From assembly GCF_024700075.1 (NCBI RefSeq), contig NZ_JAJONE010000001.1, positions 3,867,001-3,931,000 of the forward strand: a stretch of 64,000 bases of DNA. Reading direction: 5' to 3'. The DNA comes from Hymenobacter sp. J193. Lineage in GTDB: Bacteria; Bacteroidota; Bacteroidia; Cytophagales; Hymenobacteraceae. A model generated the notes under the pieces. It saw only the letters and a program-made list of their open reading frames with translations, was not told where the DNA came from and searched no databases. Shown one piece after another: positions 17,406 through 27,598 of the stretch. The number at the start of each line of letters is the position of its first letter. The first letter of the stretch is position 1. The translations under genes were made by a program, and so were the position numbers.

Positions 17406-20400
17406 ATGCAAACCGTAACCCGCACACTGCTGCCGGGACGGGGGTGGTGTGGCCGTACGGGCGCGTGGCTGGGCTTGCTGCTAGGCAGTATAGCCAGTGC
17501 CACGCCCGCGCGGAGCCAGAACATCACGCAGGCCGAGTACTACCTCGATGGCAGCCCCAGCAACGGGACGGCCGTTTCTATCCCCATTGCTACCCCCGCC
17601 GCTACGCTGAGCAACCTTGCATTCCAGGTGAATGTAGAGGACCTCGACGCCGGATTCCACCGCCTGGCGGTGCGAACCAGGGATGCCAATGGTGCCTGGA
17701 GCCTGCTCACCCACCGGACCTTCTTCTACGAGCCCGCCGTCACGGCCACCGCGTCTAACCTCAACCGGGTAGAGTATTTCGTGGATACCGACCCCGGTTT
17801 TGGCAGTGCCACCAGCGTACCCATTACGCCGGCCGCCACGCTTTCGGGCGTCACGTTCAATCTGGATATCAGCAGCTACGGCGCGGGCTTTCACACTGTG
17901 GGCGTCCGTTCGCGCTCGGCCGGCGGCCAGTGGAGCCTAACTTCGCGCCGCACTTTTTACTACGAGCCAGCCGTAGCCACCACAAAGCCCAACATCACCC
18001 GGGCGGAGTACTTTGTGGATACGGACCCGGGCTTCGGCAATGCTACCAGCGTGGCCCTGACGCCGGATGACCAGGTAGCAGACCTGGCGTTTGCGCTGAA
18101 CATCAGCAGCTACGGATCTGGCTTTCACACCCTGGGCATTCGCACGAAAGACGCCAACGGCTCTTGGAGCCTGACGACGCGCCGCTCGTTCTACTACGAG
18201 CCCGAAGCTACGGTAGCGCCCAACGTGACGAAGGTGGAGTACTTCCTGGACGCTGACCCCGGTTTTGGCAGCGGCACCAACGTGCCCATCACGGCGGGTA
18301 CCAACGTCAGCAACATCTCCCTGAACCTGGCCCTGGGCAGCTTGTCGGCTGGCTTTCATACGCTAAGCGTGCGGGCCAGGGATGCCAACGGCAAGTGGAG
18401 CCTGACGACGGCCCGCAGCTTCTACTACGAGCCTACGGTGGCGGTAGCGCCCAACATCAATCGGGTGGAGTACTACTTCGATACCGACCCCGGCTTTGGT
18501 AGCGGTACCAACGTGCCGGTCACGGCTTCTCCAAACCTGAGCAGCCTTTCCTTTGCGGCCGATGCCAGCGCCCTGGCCGACGGTACGCACCGCTTGTTCG
18601 TGCGCTCCCGCGATGCCAACGGCAAGTGGAGCCTGGTAACCAACCGGAGCTTTCTGAAAAACGGTTGCGCCTCCTCGCCTAATTTTGTGGCGGGCCTGTC
18701 GGCCGCCAACTACGGCTACGGCGGCAGCACCAATGGCCTGGCCGAAACCGCGTTTAACACCGACCCGGCCTCGCCCAACACCAGCAACACGTTCTACGGC
18801 TACAACGGCAGCCTCCTCCAGGCCGACTTTGGCAGCAGTCAGACTGTTAGCGAGGTGCGCTACAAGCTTACGCCCAGCAGCTCCAGCAGCTTTACTATTC
18901 TGGTGCAAACCGCTCCAAGCGTGGGTGGCACGTACACCACCCAGGACACGTACACCACCAGCTTCCTGGCCAACACGACCACGCCCGTAACCCGCACCCT
19001 GGCTACTCCCGTGAGTGCGCGGGTACTACGCCTGGTAGTGCAGAACGGTGCCGGGCAGTACGCCGTTATTTCGGGTGTAGGCGGGTATTACTTCAACTGC
19101 GCCGGGCCTACTATCGTCTCCTTCACGCCTCCGGGCGGGGCAGGGGGCACCAGCGTAGAAATTACGGGCACCAACCTGACGGGTGCTACGGCCCTCAAAT
19201 TCAACGGGGTGGATGCGCAGAGCTTCACGGTGAATTCGGCTACCAGCATTACGGCGGTGGCGCCGGCCGGCGGCTCTACCGGCCAGCTGTGCGTGACTAC
19301 GCCCAACGGTACGGCCTGCTCGGCGGCCTCTTATACGTACCCGCCCACTATTGCTACCGGCACGGTGTCGTCAAACTCGTTCTGCAGCACCACCTTTATT
19401 TCGGTGCCGTTCACGACCAACATGGCCTCGTACACGGCCGGCAACCAGTTTCACTTCCAGCTCTCCGATGCCAGCGGCAACTTCACCGCCGGCAGCCGCC
19501 TGTACGGCTACCTGAGCAGCCAGAACGCCAACGGGGGTGTGCTCACCGATACCATTGCCTTTCGCACGCCGGCCGGCACGGGCTACCGGGTGCGGGTGGT
19601 GGCTTCCAACCCGGAAATAACCGGCACCAGCAACGCCCAGAACCTGACGGTGCGGGCCCTGCCCATGGCTACGGCCGGCGCAACTCAGACCACCGTGCCC
19701 TACAATGGCACCATTCAGCTTACGGCCGGCCCCACGGGCCAGAGCAGCTACCAGTGGTACGTGCGCTACGCCAATGGTGGGGGCACGGGCTACGTGGGCA
19801 GCGGCCAGACGCTGAACCTGGCCAACGCCCAGCCTTCGCAGAGCGGCCGCTACTTTGTGTACGTGAGCAACAGCCTGGGCTGCCAGGATTCCGCCTCGGT
19901 GCGCGTGACGGTGCAGCCCTCGGCTCAGCCCATCCTGAGTATGGCGCAGTTTGGCTACTCGGGGTGCGCAGGTCAGCAGTTCAGCTTCGGCTTCACGGTG
20001 CAGGGCAACAACTTCCAGCCCGGCAACGTCATCACAGCCCAGTTGTCCAACGCCAGCGGCTCGTTTACCACGCCTACCAGCATTGGCACGGCTAATTTCG
20101 AAGGGCAGGGGAATGGCTCGATTTTCGTCACCATTCCGGCCGGCGCGGCCACGGGCACGAGCTACCGCATCCGGCTGGTAAGCTCCAGCCCGGGCGTAAC
20201 CAGCCAGAACGACAACGGCTCCAACATCAGCCTGACGACCAAGCCCACGGCAGTGCCAGCGTCGAACTCGCCGGTGGCGTACGGGGGGACCATTCAACTC
20301 ACGGCTCAGTCGGTGCCTGGCGCTACCTATCAGTGGTATGGCCCCAACTTCTATTCCACTCAGCAGAACCCCACTATCACGGGGGCTTCGCAGAATGCCA

Positions 20401-23400
20401 ACCAGGGCACCTACACCCTGTACGTGACGGTAGGCGGCTGCCAGAGCGCGGGCGTGGCTACCCAGGTAACGGTGAACCCCTCTACGGACCCCATCCTGAC
20501 GATGACAAGCCAGCCGGGCGGCACATTCTGCGGGGGCAACGGCATCACTCTGAGCTTCTCGGTGACGGGCAACTCCTTCGGGGCGGGCAACACCATCACG
20601 GCCCAACTCTCGAATGCCAGCGGCTCGTTTGTCGCGCCTACCAGTGTAGGCAGCGTAGCTTTCACCGGCCAGGGCAATGGTTCCGTAGCCATTACGCTGC
20701 CAGCCAATACGCCGGCTGGTACGGGCTACCGCCTGCGCCTGGTGGGCTCCAACCCGGCCATTACCAGCATCAACGACAATGGCTCGAACCTGACCATCAA
20801 CCCGGCCCCGACGGCCGTGGCTTCGAGCAACTCGCCGGTGGCCGACAACGCCACCATTCAGCTCTCGGCCCAGACCGTAGTCGGGGCCACGTATGCCTGG
20901 AGCGGCCCGAACGGCTTCAGCTCCACGCTGCAGAACCCGGAAATCAACTTCGCCAGCCAGGCCAACGCGGGCACGTATACCCTCACGGTGAGACTAGGTG
21001 ACTGCGCCGCTAAAACCAACACTTCGGTAACGGTAACGCCGGGCAGCCCCACCCTGACGCTAAACACGAATGCTGCCCGGCAAACCTGCGCCGGCAACTT
21101 CCTCAGTCTCAGCTTCACGGTTGGTGGCAGCGGCCTGACAGCGGGCGGCACGGTGTCGGCGCAACTGTCTGATGCCAGCGGCTCGTTTGCCGCGCCAACT
21201 ACCATTGGTACGGCGAACTTTACGGGCGCGGGCAGCGGCTCGGTGGGGGTAACGGTACCTGGCACAACTACAGTCGGCACAGGCTACCGGGTGCGTCTAG
21301 TGAGCAGCAACCCCAGCCTCACCAGCCCCGAAAGCGGGCAGTGGGGCATTTCCAACCTGACGAGCGTAACGGCTTCCTCAAACTCACCGGTAGCAGCGGG
21401 AAGCACCATTACGCTTAGCTCGGCGGGGGTACCAGCGGGAGCCACTCTACAGTGGAGTGGCCCTAATTTCACTTCCACTCAATCTAACCCGGAAATCAAC
21501 TTCGCCAGCCAGGCCAACGCCGGCACCTACACGCTGACTGTGAGCCAGGGCAACTGTACCCTGGAACGTAGCGTGGTAGTAACCGTGAACCAGGCCACCG
21601 CTTCGGTTACGACAGGTTCGGTGTCGGGCTCGTTCTGCCCTGGCTCGGGTTTGAGCGTACCATTTACCAGCAGCGGCACCTTTGCAGGCGGCAACCAGTT
21701 CCGGGCCGTTCTTTCCAACAGCAGCGGCTCGTTCGGCTCGGGCACGCAGGTGATTGGCACGCTCAGCCAGAGCGGCGCGGTTACCAGCGGTACTATTGCG
21801 GCTACCATTCCGGGTGGCGCGGCGGCTGGCTCCAGCTACCGCATCCGGGTGGAGGCCACCAACCCCGCCGTGACCAGCGCCAACGACAACGGCAGCAACC
21901 TGACGGTGCAGGCCGTGAGCTACACCTGGACGGGCGGCTACAACACCGACTGGTTTGACACGCGCAACTGGAGCTGCGGGCAGATACCCACCAGCACCAG
22001 CATCGTCACCATCGGCATCGGTACGTATTATCCGGTGATTGTGGGCTCGGGCGCGGTGGTGCGCAACATCACCGTGGTGTCCGGGGCTTCGTTCCGGGTG
22101 TCGTCGTCGTTCACGATTTACGGCAACGTGGTGAACAACGGCACCTGGATTAGCGGCGGCTCCTACGTCTTCGCGGGCTCGGGCACGCAAACCGTGGGCG
22201 GCTCGTCGGCGGTGTACTTCGGGGGCGTGACCATCAACAGCGGGGTTAGCCTGAGCCTGGGCACGGGCATTTACGTGGCCGGCAACTGGGTGAACAACGG
22301 CGGCTTCGTGGGCGGCACCTACTTCGTGAACTTCAACGGCACCGTGGGCCAGGTCATCGGCGGCTCGGTGGTGACGAACTTCTACCACGTGGTGGTGTCG
22401 AATACGGTAGGCCTCACGCTCAACCAGAACATCTACGTGCTGGGCAACTGGACCAACAACGGCGTGTTCGTGGCCGGTACGTACGGAACCACCTTTGGCG
22501 GCTCGGTTGTGCAGCTCATCGGCGGCACGAGCCTCACCAACTTCTACGGCCTCACCATTCTGAACTCGGTGGGCGTGACGTTGAACGCGGGCATCGGCCT
22601 AGGCGGACCGTTCGTGAACAACGGCGTTTTCACGGTGAATACGCAGACGGTGGTCTTCAACGGCACGGTGCTGCAAACCATTGGCGGCACCACCGAAACC
22701 ACCTTCTACGACGTCATCATCAACAACACGGTGGGCGTAAGGCTGGTGTCGAGCATCCTGGTGCTGGGCGACTGGATCAACAACGGGCAGTTCCTGGCCA
22801 ACTCGTACTCCGTCATCTTCGGCGGCACGCTGGCCCAGATTATCGGCGGCACGCAGGTGACGAACTTCTACGATGTAACCTTCCAGAACCCCGTTTCGGT
22901 GACTTTGCACCAAAACATCTACGTGCTGGGCGGCTTCGTGAACACGGGCGTGTTCTACGGCTACTACACGGCCGGTGGGGTGACCAGCGGCTACTGGGTG
23001 CGCTTTGGCGGCACGGTGGCCCAGGTTATCGACGTGAACAGCACCACCTACTTCTGGCACTTCTACGCCGACAACGCGGCGGGCATCAGCCTGGCCTCGC
23101 ACATCTACGTGGCCGGCAACTTCTACATGTACTCCGGCACCTTTGCGCCGGGCGCCTACACCGTGTACTTCAACGGTACGGGCGGCGTGGTGCAGACGGT
23201 GGGCGGCTACACGAACCTGAGCTTCTACGGCTGGAACATCGTGAGCGGGGCCTCGGTCCGGCTGCTGCAGAATGTGACCTTGCTGGGTGGCTTCGTGAAT
23301 GCGGGCACCTTCTACGGCTACAACCTGGTGGGCGGCGTGTACACGGGCTACACCTGCGTGTTCGGGGGCTCGGCGGCGCAGCTTCTCAGCGGCGCGGGTA

Positions 23401-26400
23401 CCTACAACTTCTGGCACGTAACCTGGAATAACGCCATTTCGGTGACGCTCCAGCAGAACATCTACGTGCTGGGCAACTGGGTGAACACGCGCGGCTTCGG
23501 GCACGGCGGCTACACGGTGTACTTCAACGGTGCCGTGGCCCAAACCATCGGCGGCGCGGTGAACACCACCTTCCACCACATCAGCATCGGCAACGCGGTG
23601 AGCGTGACGCTGAACCAGCAGATTGCGGTATTGGGCAACTGGCTGGGTACGGGCAAATTCCTGGCCGGCCTGTACGCGGTGTACTTCCAGGGCACCACGG
23701 CCCAGACGATTCTGACCGGGGCGGCCACGCGCTTCTACCACCTGTACTTCGACAACCCCACGTCCGTTACCCTGCTCTCGAACATCTACCTGAACGGGAA
23801 CTGGGTGCATAACGGCGGCTTCGCGGCGGGCACCTACGGGGTGTTCTTCACGGGCACCACCCTGCAAACCATCGACGGCACGGCCCTCACGCGCTTCCAC
23901 CACATCAGCATCGGCACGGGCGCCAACGTGCGCCTCGACCGGGCCGTGACGGTACTCGGCAACTGGACCACCAACGGCACCTTCGGGGCCAACGGCTACG
24001 TGGTGACTTTTGGCGGCACGGTGAATCAGCTCATCGGCGGCTCGGTAATAGTGCCCTTCTACGGCGTCATCATCGACAACACCACGGCGGGCGTCACGCT
24101 GGGCAACGACATCCGCATTGTGGGCGGCAACTGGACGAACAACGGCGTGTTTTCGCCGGCTACTTACCGCGTCATCTTCGAGGGCACGGTAGCCCAGCTC
24201 ATCGGCGGCACGGCCACCAGCACCTTCCATGGCCTCACCATCCTGAACAACGTGGGTGTGAGCATCAACGGACCCATCTTCATCAAGGGCAACCTGGTAA
24301 ATGATGGCGTGTTCAGCTGCGCGGGCTACCTGGTGACCTTCAACGGCACGGCCGCGCAGAGTATCGGCGGCACGGCGGTGACGGTGTTCGGCCACCTCAC
24401 CTTCAACAACGCGGTAGGAGTGAGCTTGCTCCAGGACATCCGGGTGCGGGGTGATTTGCGCAACCTGGCCGTTTTCGCGGCGGGTGCCCGCACGGTGTAC
24501 TTCGACGGCACATCGGCTCAGTCCATCTACTGCCCCTCGGGTACGCTCCCCTTCCACCACGTGGTGTTCAGCAACGGGCTGGGCGTGACGCTGCAGAACA
24601 ACATCTTCCTGACCGGCAACTGGCTCAACAATGGCGGCTTCGCGCACGGCGGCAAGCTGGTGACGTTCAAGGGCTCGGTACTCCAGACCATCGGCGGCTC
24701 GGTGAACACGGTGTTCCACCACCTCACGCTGGCCTCGGGCGCTAATGTGCGCCTCGACCGCGCCATCACGCTGCTGGGCAACTGGCTCAACAACGGCGCT
24801 ACCTTCGCAGCCAACGCCTTCACGGTGTTCTTCAACGGCACCGCCCTGCAAAGCATTGGCGGCACGGCCATCAGCGTGTTCCACCACCTCACCCTTAACA
24901 ACACGGTAGGGGTGAACCTGGACTTCGACATCGACCTGACCGGGAACTTCGTGAACAACGGCAAGTTCTGCGGCTGCGGCCACCGCACCCGCTTCCTGGG
25001 TACGCTGGCGCAGACCATTACCTGCTCCTCTGGCCAGACGCGCTTCCACGACGTGACGTTTGCCAACGTGGCTGGCGTGACGCTGCTGGACAACATTGGG
25101 GTGACGGGCAACTGGGTAAACAACGGCGGCTTCCGGGCCAATGGCTACCTGGTGCTGTTCAGCGGCACGGCCCTGCAGACCATCGGCGGCACGGTGCTGT
25201 CGGCCTTCCACCACGTGCAGATTACCAACGCGGTGAACGTGCAGCTGCTGCGCGACATTACGGTGGGCGGCTACTGGCTGAATTCAGGCATCTTCTCGGG
25301 CAATGGCTTCGGGGTGACCTTCAACGGCACTGCCCAGCAAACCATTACCACCACGGGTGCCTCGGCCAAGACCACCTTCCACCACGTAACCTGGGCTAAC
25401 CTGGTCGGCTGCCTGCTCGGCGGCGACATCTACGTGGCCGGTAACTGGCTCTGCAACGGGCCCTTCAACCCGGCTACCTACACGGTGTACTTCAACGGCA
25501 CCACGGCCCAGACCATGGGCGGCTCGGCCACGCTGCGCTTCCACGGCCTGAACGTGCAGAACACGGTGGGTTTGACCTGCAACGGCCCGGTGTACCTCTA
25601 CGGCAACCTCACGAACGGCGGCCTGGTGAACGTGGGTACCTACCCCTGGTACTGCGTGGGTACTACGGCCCAAACCCTGGGCGGCACGACCACCACACCC
25701 ATCCGCTTCTACGACCTGCACGTGCAGAACGGCAGCGGTGTAGGCTGCACCTCGAACCTGGGCGTGACGCATATGCTCACGCTCACAACCGGCAACCTGG
25801 CTTCCGACGGCCACCTGACCCTGCACTCCAACGCCTCGGGCACCGCCATGGTGGTGAACCCCGCCGGTGGCGGCACGGTGACGGGCCGGGCTACGATGGA
25901 GCGGTTTATTACCGGCCTGGGGGCTCCCGGCTACCGCCACTACAGCTCGCCCATGCAGCTCGGCACGGCCACCGTGCAGGAGTTTGCCGACGACCTGCCG
26001 GTGTTTGAGTTGAACCCGGCTTACAACACCCGGGGTAACACCGTAACGCCCTTCCCAACGTTGTTCCGCTACGAGGAAACCCGCCTCACCGCCGAGAAGA
26101 ACACCTTCACCCAAGGCTGGATGGTGCCCTCGGCCAGTGAAAACCTGGTGCCCGGCCGTGGCTACTCGGCCCAGACGCTGCCTACCACGGTGGTGGATAT
26201 TTCGGGTGTGCTCAGCAACGGCAACGTGAGCTACTCCATGACGCGCGGTACCCAACTTGGCGCCGGCTGGAACCTGGCCGGCAACCCGTACCCCGCCCCC
26301 ATGGACTGGGACGTGGTGCGCAAAACGGGTGGGATGCTTTCCGGCGTGGATGATGCCCTCTACGTGTTCGTGCCCTCGGGCAAGTACACGGGCGCCTACC

Positions 26401-27269
26401 GCGGCTACGTGAACGGCGTGGGCCAGAATGGTGGCAACAAGGACGTGGCGGCTATGCAGGGCTTCCTGGTACGGGCCTCTTCGGCCTCGGCCAAAATGAA
26501 CCTGACCAACGACGTGCGCCACACATCCTACACCAGCCCTGCCTACCAGCGCAGCACGCAGGAGAAGCGCCCCGTGGTTCGCCTCGAAGCACGCAGTGCC
26601 CAGGGCTTGGCCGATGAAGCCGTGTTCTACCTGCAGGAAGGCGCCGGCGAAGGTTACCAGGCCAACTTCGATGCCTACAAGGTGACGCAGAACGGCGCCG
26701 GCCGCCCCACTATCTGGAGCCAGGCCGGAGCCGATGCCCTGTCCATCAACGGGCTACCCGCGCTGCCGGGCCAGGCCATTCCGCTGGGCGTGCGCGTGAG
26801 CGAAGCCGGTCGGCACACCCTCGTGCTCACCAGCCAGCTGAACCTGCCCGCCGGCACCCGCGTGCTGCTGGAAGACCGCCTGCTCAACCGCAAGCAGGAC
26901 CTCTCGCTCGACTCAGTGTACGCCTTCACCCTGCACCCCGATTCCGTGCGCCAGCGCTTCTACCTCTGGCTGGGCGCGGGTTCGGTAACGGCTACCGCGC
27001 CGGCGGCGCTGCAGGACGGCACCGCCCTGTATCCCAACCCCACCACTACCGGGTTTGCCACGCTGGAAGTGCACGGGCTGAAGGAGCAAGGCCCGGTAAC
27101 GGGTGTCATCTACAACAGCATCGGCCAGCGGGTGCAGCAGCTCGCGCTCCGGCCTCGCCAGGGCGTCGTGCGCCAGCAGCTCGACCTGCGGGCACTGCCC
27201 ACGGGCGTGTACACCGTGCATCTGCAGGCGGCCGAAGGCACTGTTGTCAAGCGCCTGGTGAGAGAATAG
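17406..27269 (+). CDS. Giant repetitive T9SS surface protein (3,287 residues)
   Basis: Very large exported adhesin-like protein. Residues 1-37 are a signal peptide. Residues 38-418 hold five repeats of about 77 residues (EYFVDTDPGFG, GFHTLGVRSRDANGKWSL, RSFYYEP). A discoidin-like region (about 419-560) and an IPT/TIG domain (567-650) follow. Residues 650-1500 are repeated Ig-like modules (ASNSPVA, SYQWYVR). Residues 1505-2795 contain about 22 repeats of roughly 57 residues, each pairing NGTVLQTIGG, FHHLTLNN, ILGNWVNNG and FAANGYTVTFNGT. A C-terminal region and a type-A T9SS sorting domain (3208-3287, from LYPNPTT) complete it. No enzyme motif is visible. The likely role is surface adhesion or matrix formation. 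A 2.6-kb open frame on the opposite strand is a codon shadow. Confidence 0.92.
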   Translation: MQTVTRTLLPGRGWCGRTGAWLGLLLGSIASATPARSQNITQAEYYLDGSPSNGTAVSIPIATPAATLSNLAFQVNVEDLDAGFHRLAVRTRDANGAWSLLTHRTFFYEPAVTATASNLNRVEYFVDTDPGFGSATSVPITPAATLSGVTFNLDISSYGAGFHTVGVRSRSAGGQWSLTSRRTFYYEPAVATTKPNITRAEYFVDTDPGFGNATSVALTPDDQVADLAFALNISSYGSGFHTLGIRTKDANGSWSLTTRRSFYYEPEATVAPNVTKVEYFLDADPGFGSGTNVPITAGTNVSNISLNLALGSLSAGFHTLSVRARDANGKWSLTTARSFYYEPTVAVAPNINRVEYYFDTDPGFGSGTNVPVTASPNLSSLSFAADASALADGTHRLFVRSRDANGKWSLVTNRSFLKNGCASSPNFVAGLSAANYGYGGSTNGLAETAFNTDPASPNTSNTFYGYNGSLLQADFGSSQTVSEVRYKLTPSSSSSFTILVQTAPSVGGTYTTQDTYTTSFLANTTTPVTRTLATPVSARVLRLVVQNGAGQYAVISGVGGYYFNCAGPTIVSFTPPGGAGGTSVEITGTNLTGATALKFNGVDAQSFTVNSATSITAVAPAGGSTGQLCVTTPNGTACSAASYTYPPTIATGTVSSNSFCSTTFISVPFTTNMASYTAGNQFHFQLSDASGNFTAGSRLYGYLSSQNANGGVLTDTIAFRTPAGTGYRVRVVASNPEITGTSNAQNLTVRALPMATAGATQTTVPYNGTIQLTAGPTGQSSYQWYVRYANGGGTGYVGSGQTLNLANAQPSQSGRYFVYVSNSLGCQDSASVRVTVQPSAQPILSMAQFGYSGCAGQQFSFGFTVQGNNFQPGNVITAQLSNASGSFTTPTSIGTANFEGQGNGSIFVTIPAGAATGTSYRIRLVSSSPGVTSQNDNGSNISLTTKPTAVPASNSPVAYGGTIQLTAQSVPGATYQWYGPNFYSTQQNPTITGASQNANQGTYTLYVTVGGCQSAGVATQVTVNPSTDPILTMTSQPGGTFCGGNGITLSFSVTGNSFGAGNTITAQLSNASGSFVAPTSVGSVAFTGQGNGSVAITLPANTPAGTGYRLRLVGSNPAITSINDNGSNLTINPAPTAVASSNSPVADNATIQLSAQTVVGATYAWSGPNGFSSTLQNPEINFASQANAGTYTLTVRLGDCAAKTNTSVTVTPGSPTLTLNTNAARQTCAGNFLSLSFTVGGSGLTAGGTVSAQLSDASGSFAAPTTIGTANFTGAGSGSVGVTVPGTTTVGTGYRVRLVSSNPSLTSPESGQWGISNLTSVTASSNSPVAAGSTITLSSAGVPAGATLQWSGPNFTSTQSNPEINFASQANAGTYTLTVSQGNCTLERSVVVTVNQATASVTTGSVSGSFCPGSGLSVPFTSSGTFAGGNQFRAVLSNSSGSFGSGTQVIGTLSQSGAVTSGTIAATIPGGAAAGSSYRIRVEATNPAVTSANDNGSNLTVQAVSYTWTGGYNTDWFDTRNWSCGQIPTSTSIVTIGIGTYYPVIVGSGAVVRNITVVSGASFRVSSSFTIYGNVVNNGTWISGGSYVFAGSGTQTVGGSSAVYFGGVTINSGVSLSLGTGIYVAGNWVNNGGFVGGTYFVNFNGTVGQVIGGSVVTNFYHVVVSNTVGLTLNQNIYVLGNWTNNGVFVAGTYGTTFGGSVVQLIGGTSLTNFYGLTILNSVGVTLNAGIGLGGPFVNNGVFTVNTQTVVFNGTVLQTIGGTTETTFYDVIINNTVGVRLVSSILVLGDWINNGQFLANSYSVIFGGTLAQIIGGTQVTNFYDVTFQNPVSVTLHQNIYVLGGFVNTGVFYGYYTAGGVTSGYWVRFGGTVAQVIDVNSTTYFWHFYADNAAGISLASHIYVAGNFYMYSGTFAPGAYTVYFNGTGGVVQTVGGYTNLSFYGWNIVSGASVRLLQNVTLLGGFVNAGTFYGYNLVGGVYTGYTCVFGGSAAQLLSGAGTYNFWHVTWNNAISVTLQQNIYVLGNWVNTRGFGHGGYTVYFNGAVAQTIGGAVNTTFHHISIGNAVSVTLNQQIAVLGNWLGTGKFLAGLYAVYFQGTTAQTILTGAATRFYHLYFDNPTSVTLLSNIYLNGNWVHNGGFAAGTYGVFFTGTTLQTIDGTALTRFHHISIGTGANVRLDRAVTVLGNWTTNGTFGANGYVVTFGGTVNQLIGGSVIVPFYGVIIDNTTAGVTLGNDIRIVGGNWTNNGVFSPATYRVIFEGTVAQLIGGTATSTFHGLTILNNVGVSINGPIFIKGNLVNDGVFSCAGYLVTFNGTAAQSIGGTAVTVFGHLTFNNAVGVSLLQDIRVRGDLRNLAVFAAGARTVYFDGTSAQSIYCPSGTLPFHHVVFSNGLGVTLQNNIFLTGNWLNNGGFAHGGKLVTFKGSVLQTIGGSVNTVFHHLTLASGANVRLDRAITLLGNWLNNGATFAANAFTVFFNGTALQSIGGTAISVFHHLTLNNTVGVNLDFDIDLTGNFVNNGKFCGCGHRTRFLGTLAQTITCSSGQTRFHDVTFANVAGVTLLDNIGVTGNWVNNGGFRANGYLVLFSGTALQTIGGTVLSAFHHVQITNAVNVQLLRDITVGGYWLNSGIFSGNGFGVTFNGTAQQTITTTGASAKTTFHHVTWANLVGCLLGGDIYVAGNWLCNGPFNPATYTVYFNGTTAQTMGGSATLRFHGLNVQNTVGLTCNGPVYLYGNLTNGGLVNVGTYPWYCVGTTAQTLGGTTTTPIRFYDLHVQNGSGVGCTSNLGVTHMLTLTTGNLASDGHLTLHSNASGTAMVVNPAGGGTVTGRATMERFITGLGAPGYRHYSSPMQLGTATVQEFADDLPVFELNPAYNTRGNTVTPFPTLFRYEETRLTAEKNTFTQGWMVPSASENLVPGRGYSAQTLPTTVVDISGVLSNGNVSYSMTRGTQLGAGWNLAGNPYPAPMDWDVVRKTGGMLSGVDDALYVFVPSGKYTGAYRGYVNGVGQNGGNKDVAAMQGFLVRASSASAKMNLTNDVRHTSYTSPAYQRSTQEKRPVVRLEARSAQGLADEAVFYLQEGAGEGYQANFDAYKVTQNGAGRPTIWSQAGADALSINGLPALPGQAIPLGVRVSEAGRHTLVLTSQLNLPAGTRVLLEDRLLNRKQDLSLDSVYAFTLHPDSVRQRFYLWLGAGSVTATAPAALQDGTALYPNPTTTGFATLEVHGLKEQGPVTGVIYNSIGQRVQQLALRPRQGVVRQQLDLRALPTGVYTVHLQAAEGTVVKRLVRE

Positions 27270-27293
27270 CCACCCCGTTTTTTCATGCATCCA

Positions 27294-27329
27294 AGCACCC
27301 CGGTGGGCTTCCTGCCGGGGTGCTTTTTT
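27294..27329 (+). terminator. Strong Rho-independent terminator of the adhesin gene
   Basis: A perfect 10-bp stem (AGCACCCCGG with CCGGGGTGCT) is followed by TTTTTT, 24 bp after the adhesin stop. Confidence 0.85.
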
Positions 27330-27598
27330 GTGGAAGCGGGAGCTGTCAGCCGGGATGAGCAAGCTCAGCGTTAGGCAGCACGGTGGCTTGTCGGAAAAAT
27401 AATATTTGATAGAAAGTATATATTGTCATTCTTGGGTGAAATTGATTTTCAGCTGCAGGTAATAATGGGTTCATTTCAGTTGATTGCACGCAGGTGGGCC
27501 GCTATTCCGCTGAGCATATGGCCCTTTTCGCTCGTAGCGGGGCAGCTGGCTGTGGGCGTTTCTTCGTCGCCTGTAGGTTCCGCATTCCTTGCCTTTGT
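27330..27598 (+). other. AT-rich intergenic stretch before the TPR kinase gene
   Basis: No gene is credible here. The part 27396-27460 is markedly AT-rich (AATAATATTTG, TATATATTG) against a GC-rich background and probably holds the kinase promoter. No exact Bacteroidota -33/-7 pair with normal spacing could be placed. Confidence 0.4.

Noticed and set aside
22599..25214. 871-residue minus-strand frame in the adhesin gene
   Set aside because: Its repetition mirrors the sense repeats; no signal, fold or start context of its own.
22130..25790. Regular repeats considered as CRISPR-like or as an assembly duplication
   Set aside because: They are in-frame protein repeats of about 57 codons with diverged DNA, not short identical repeats with spacers.
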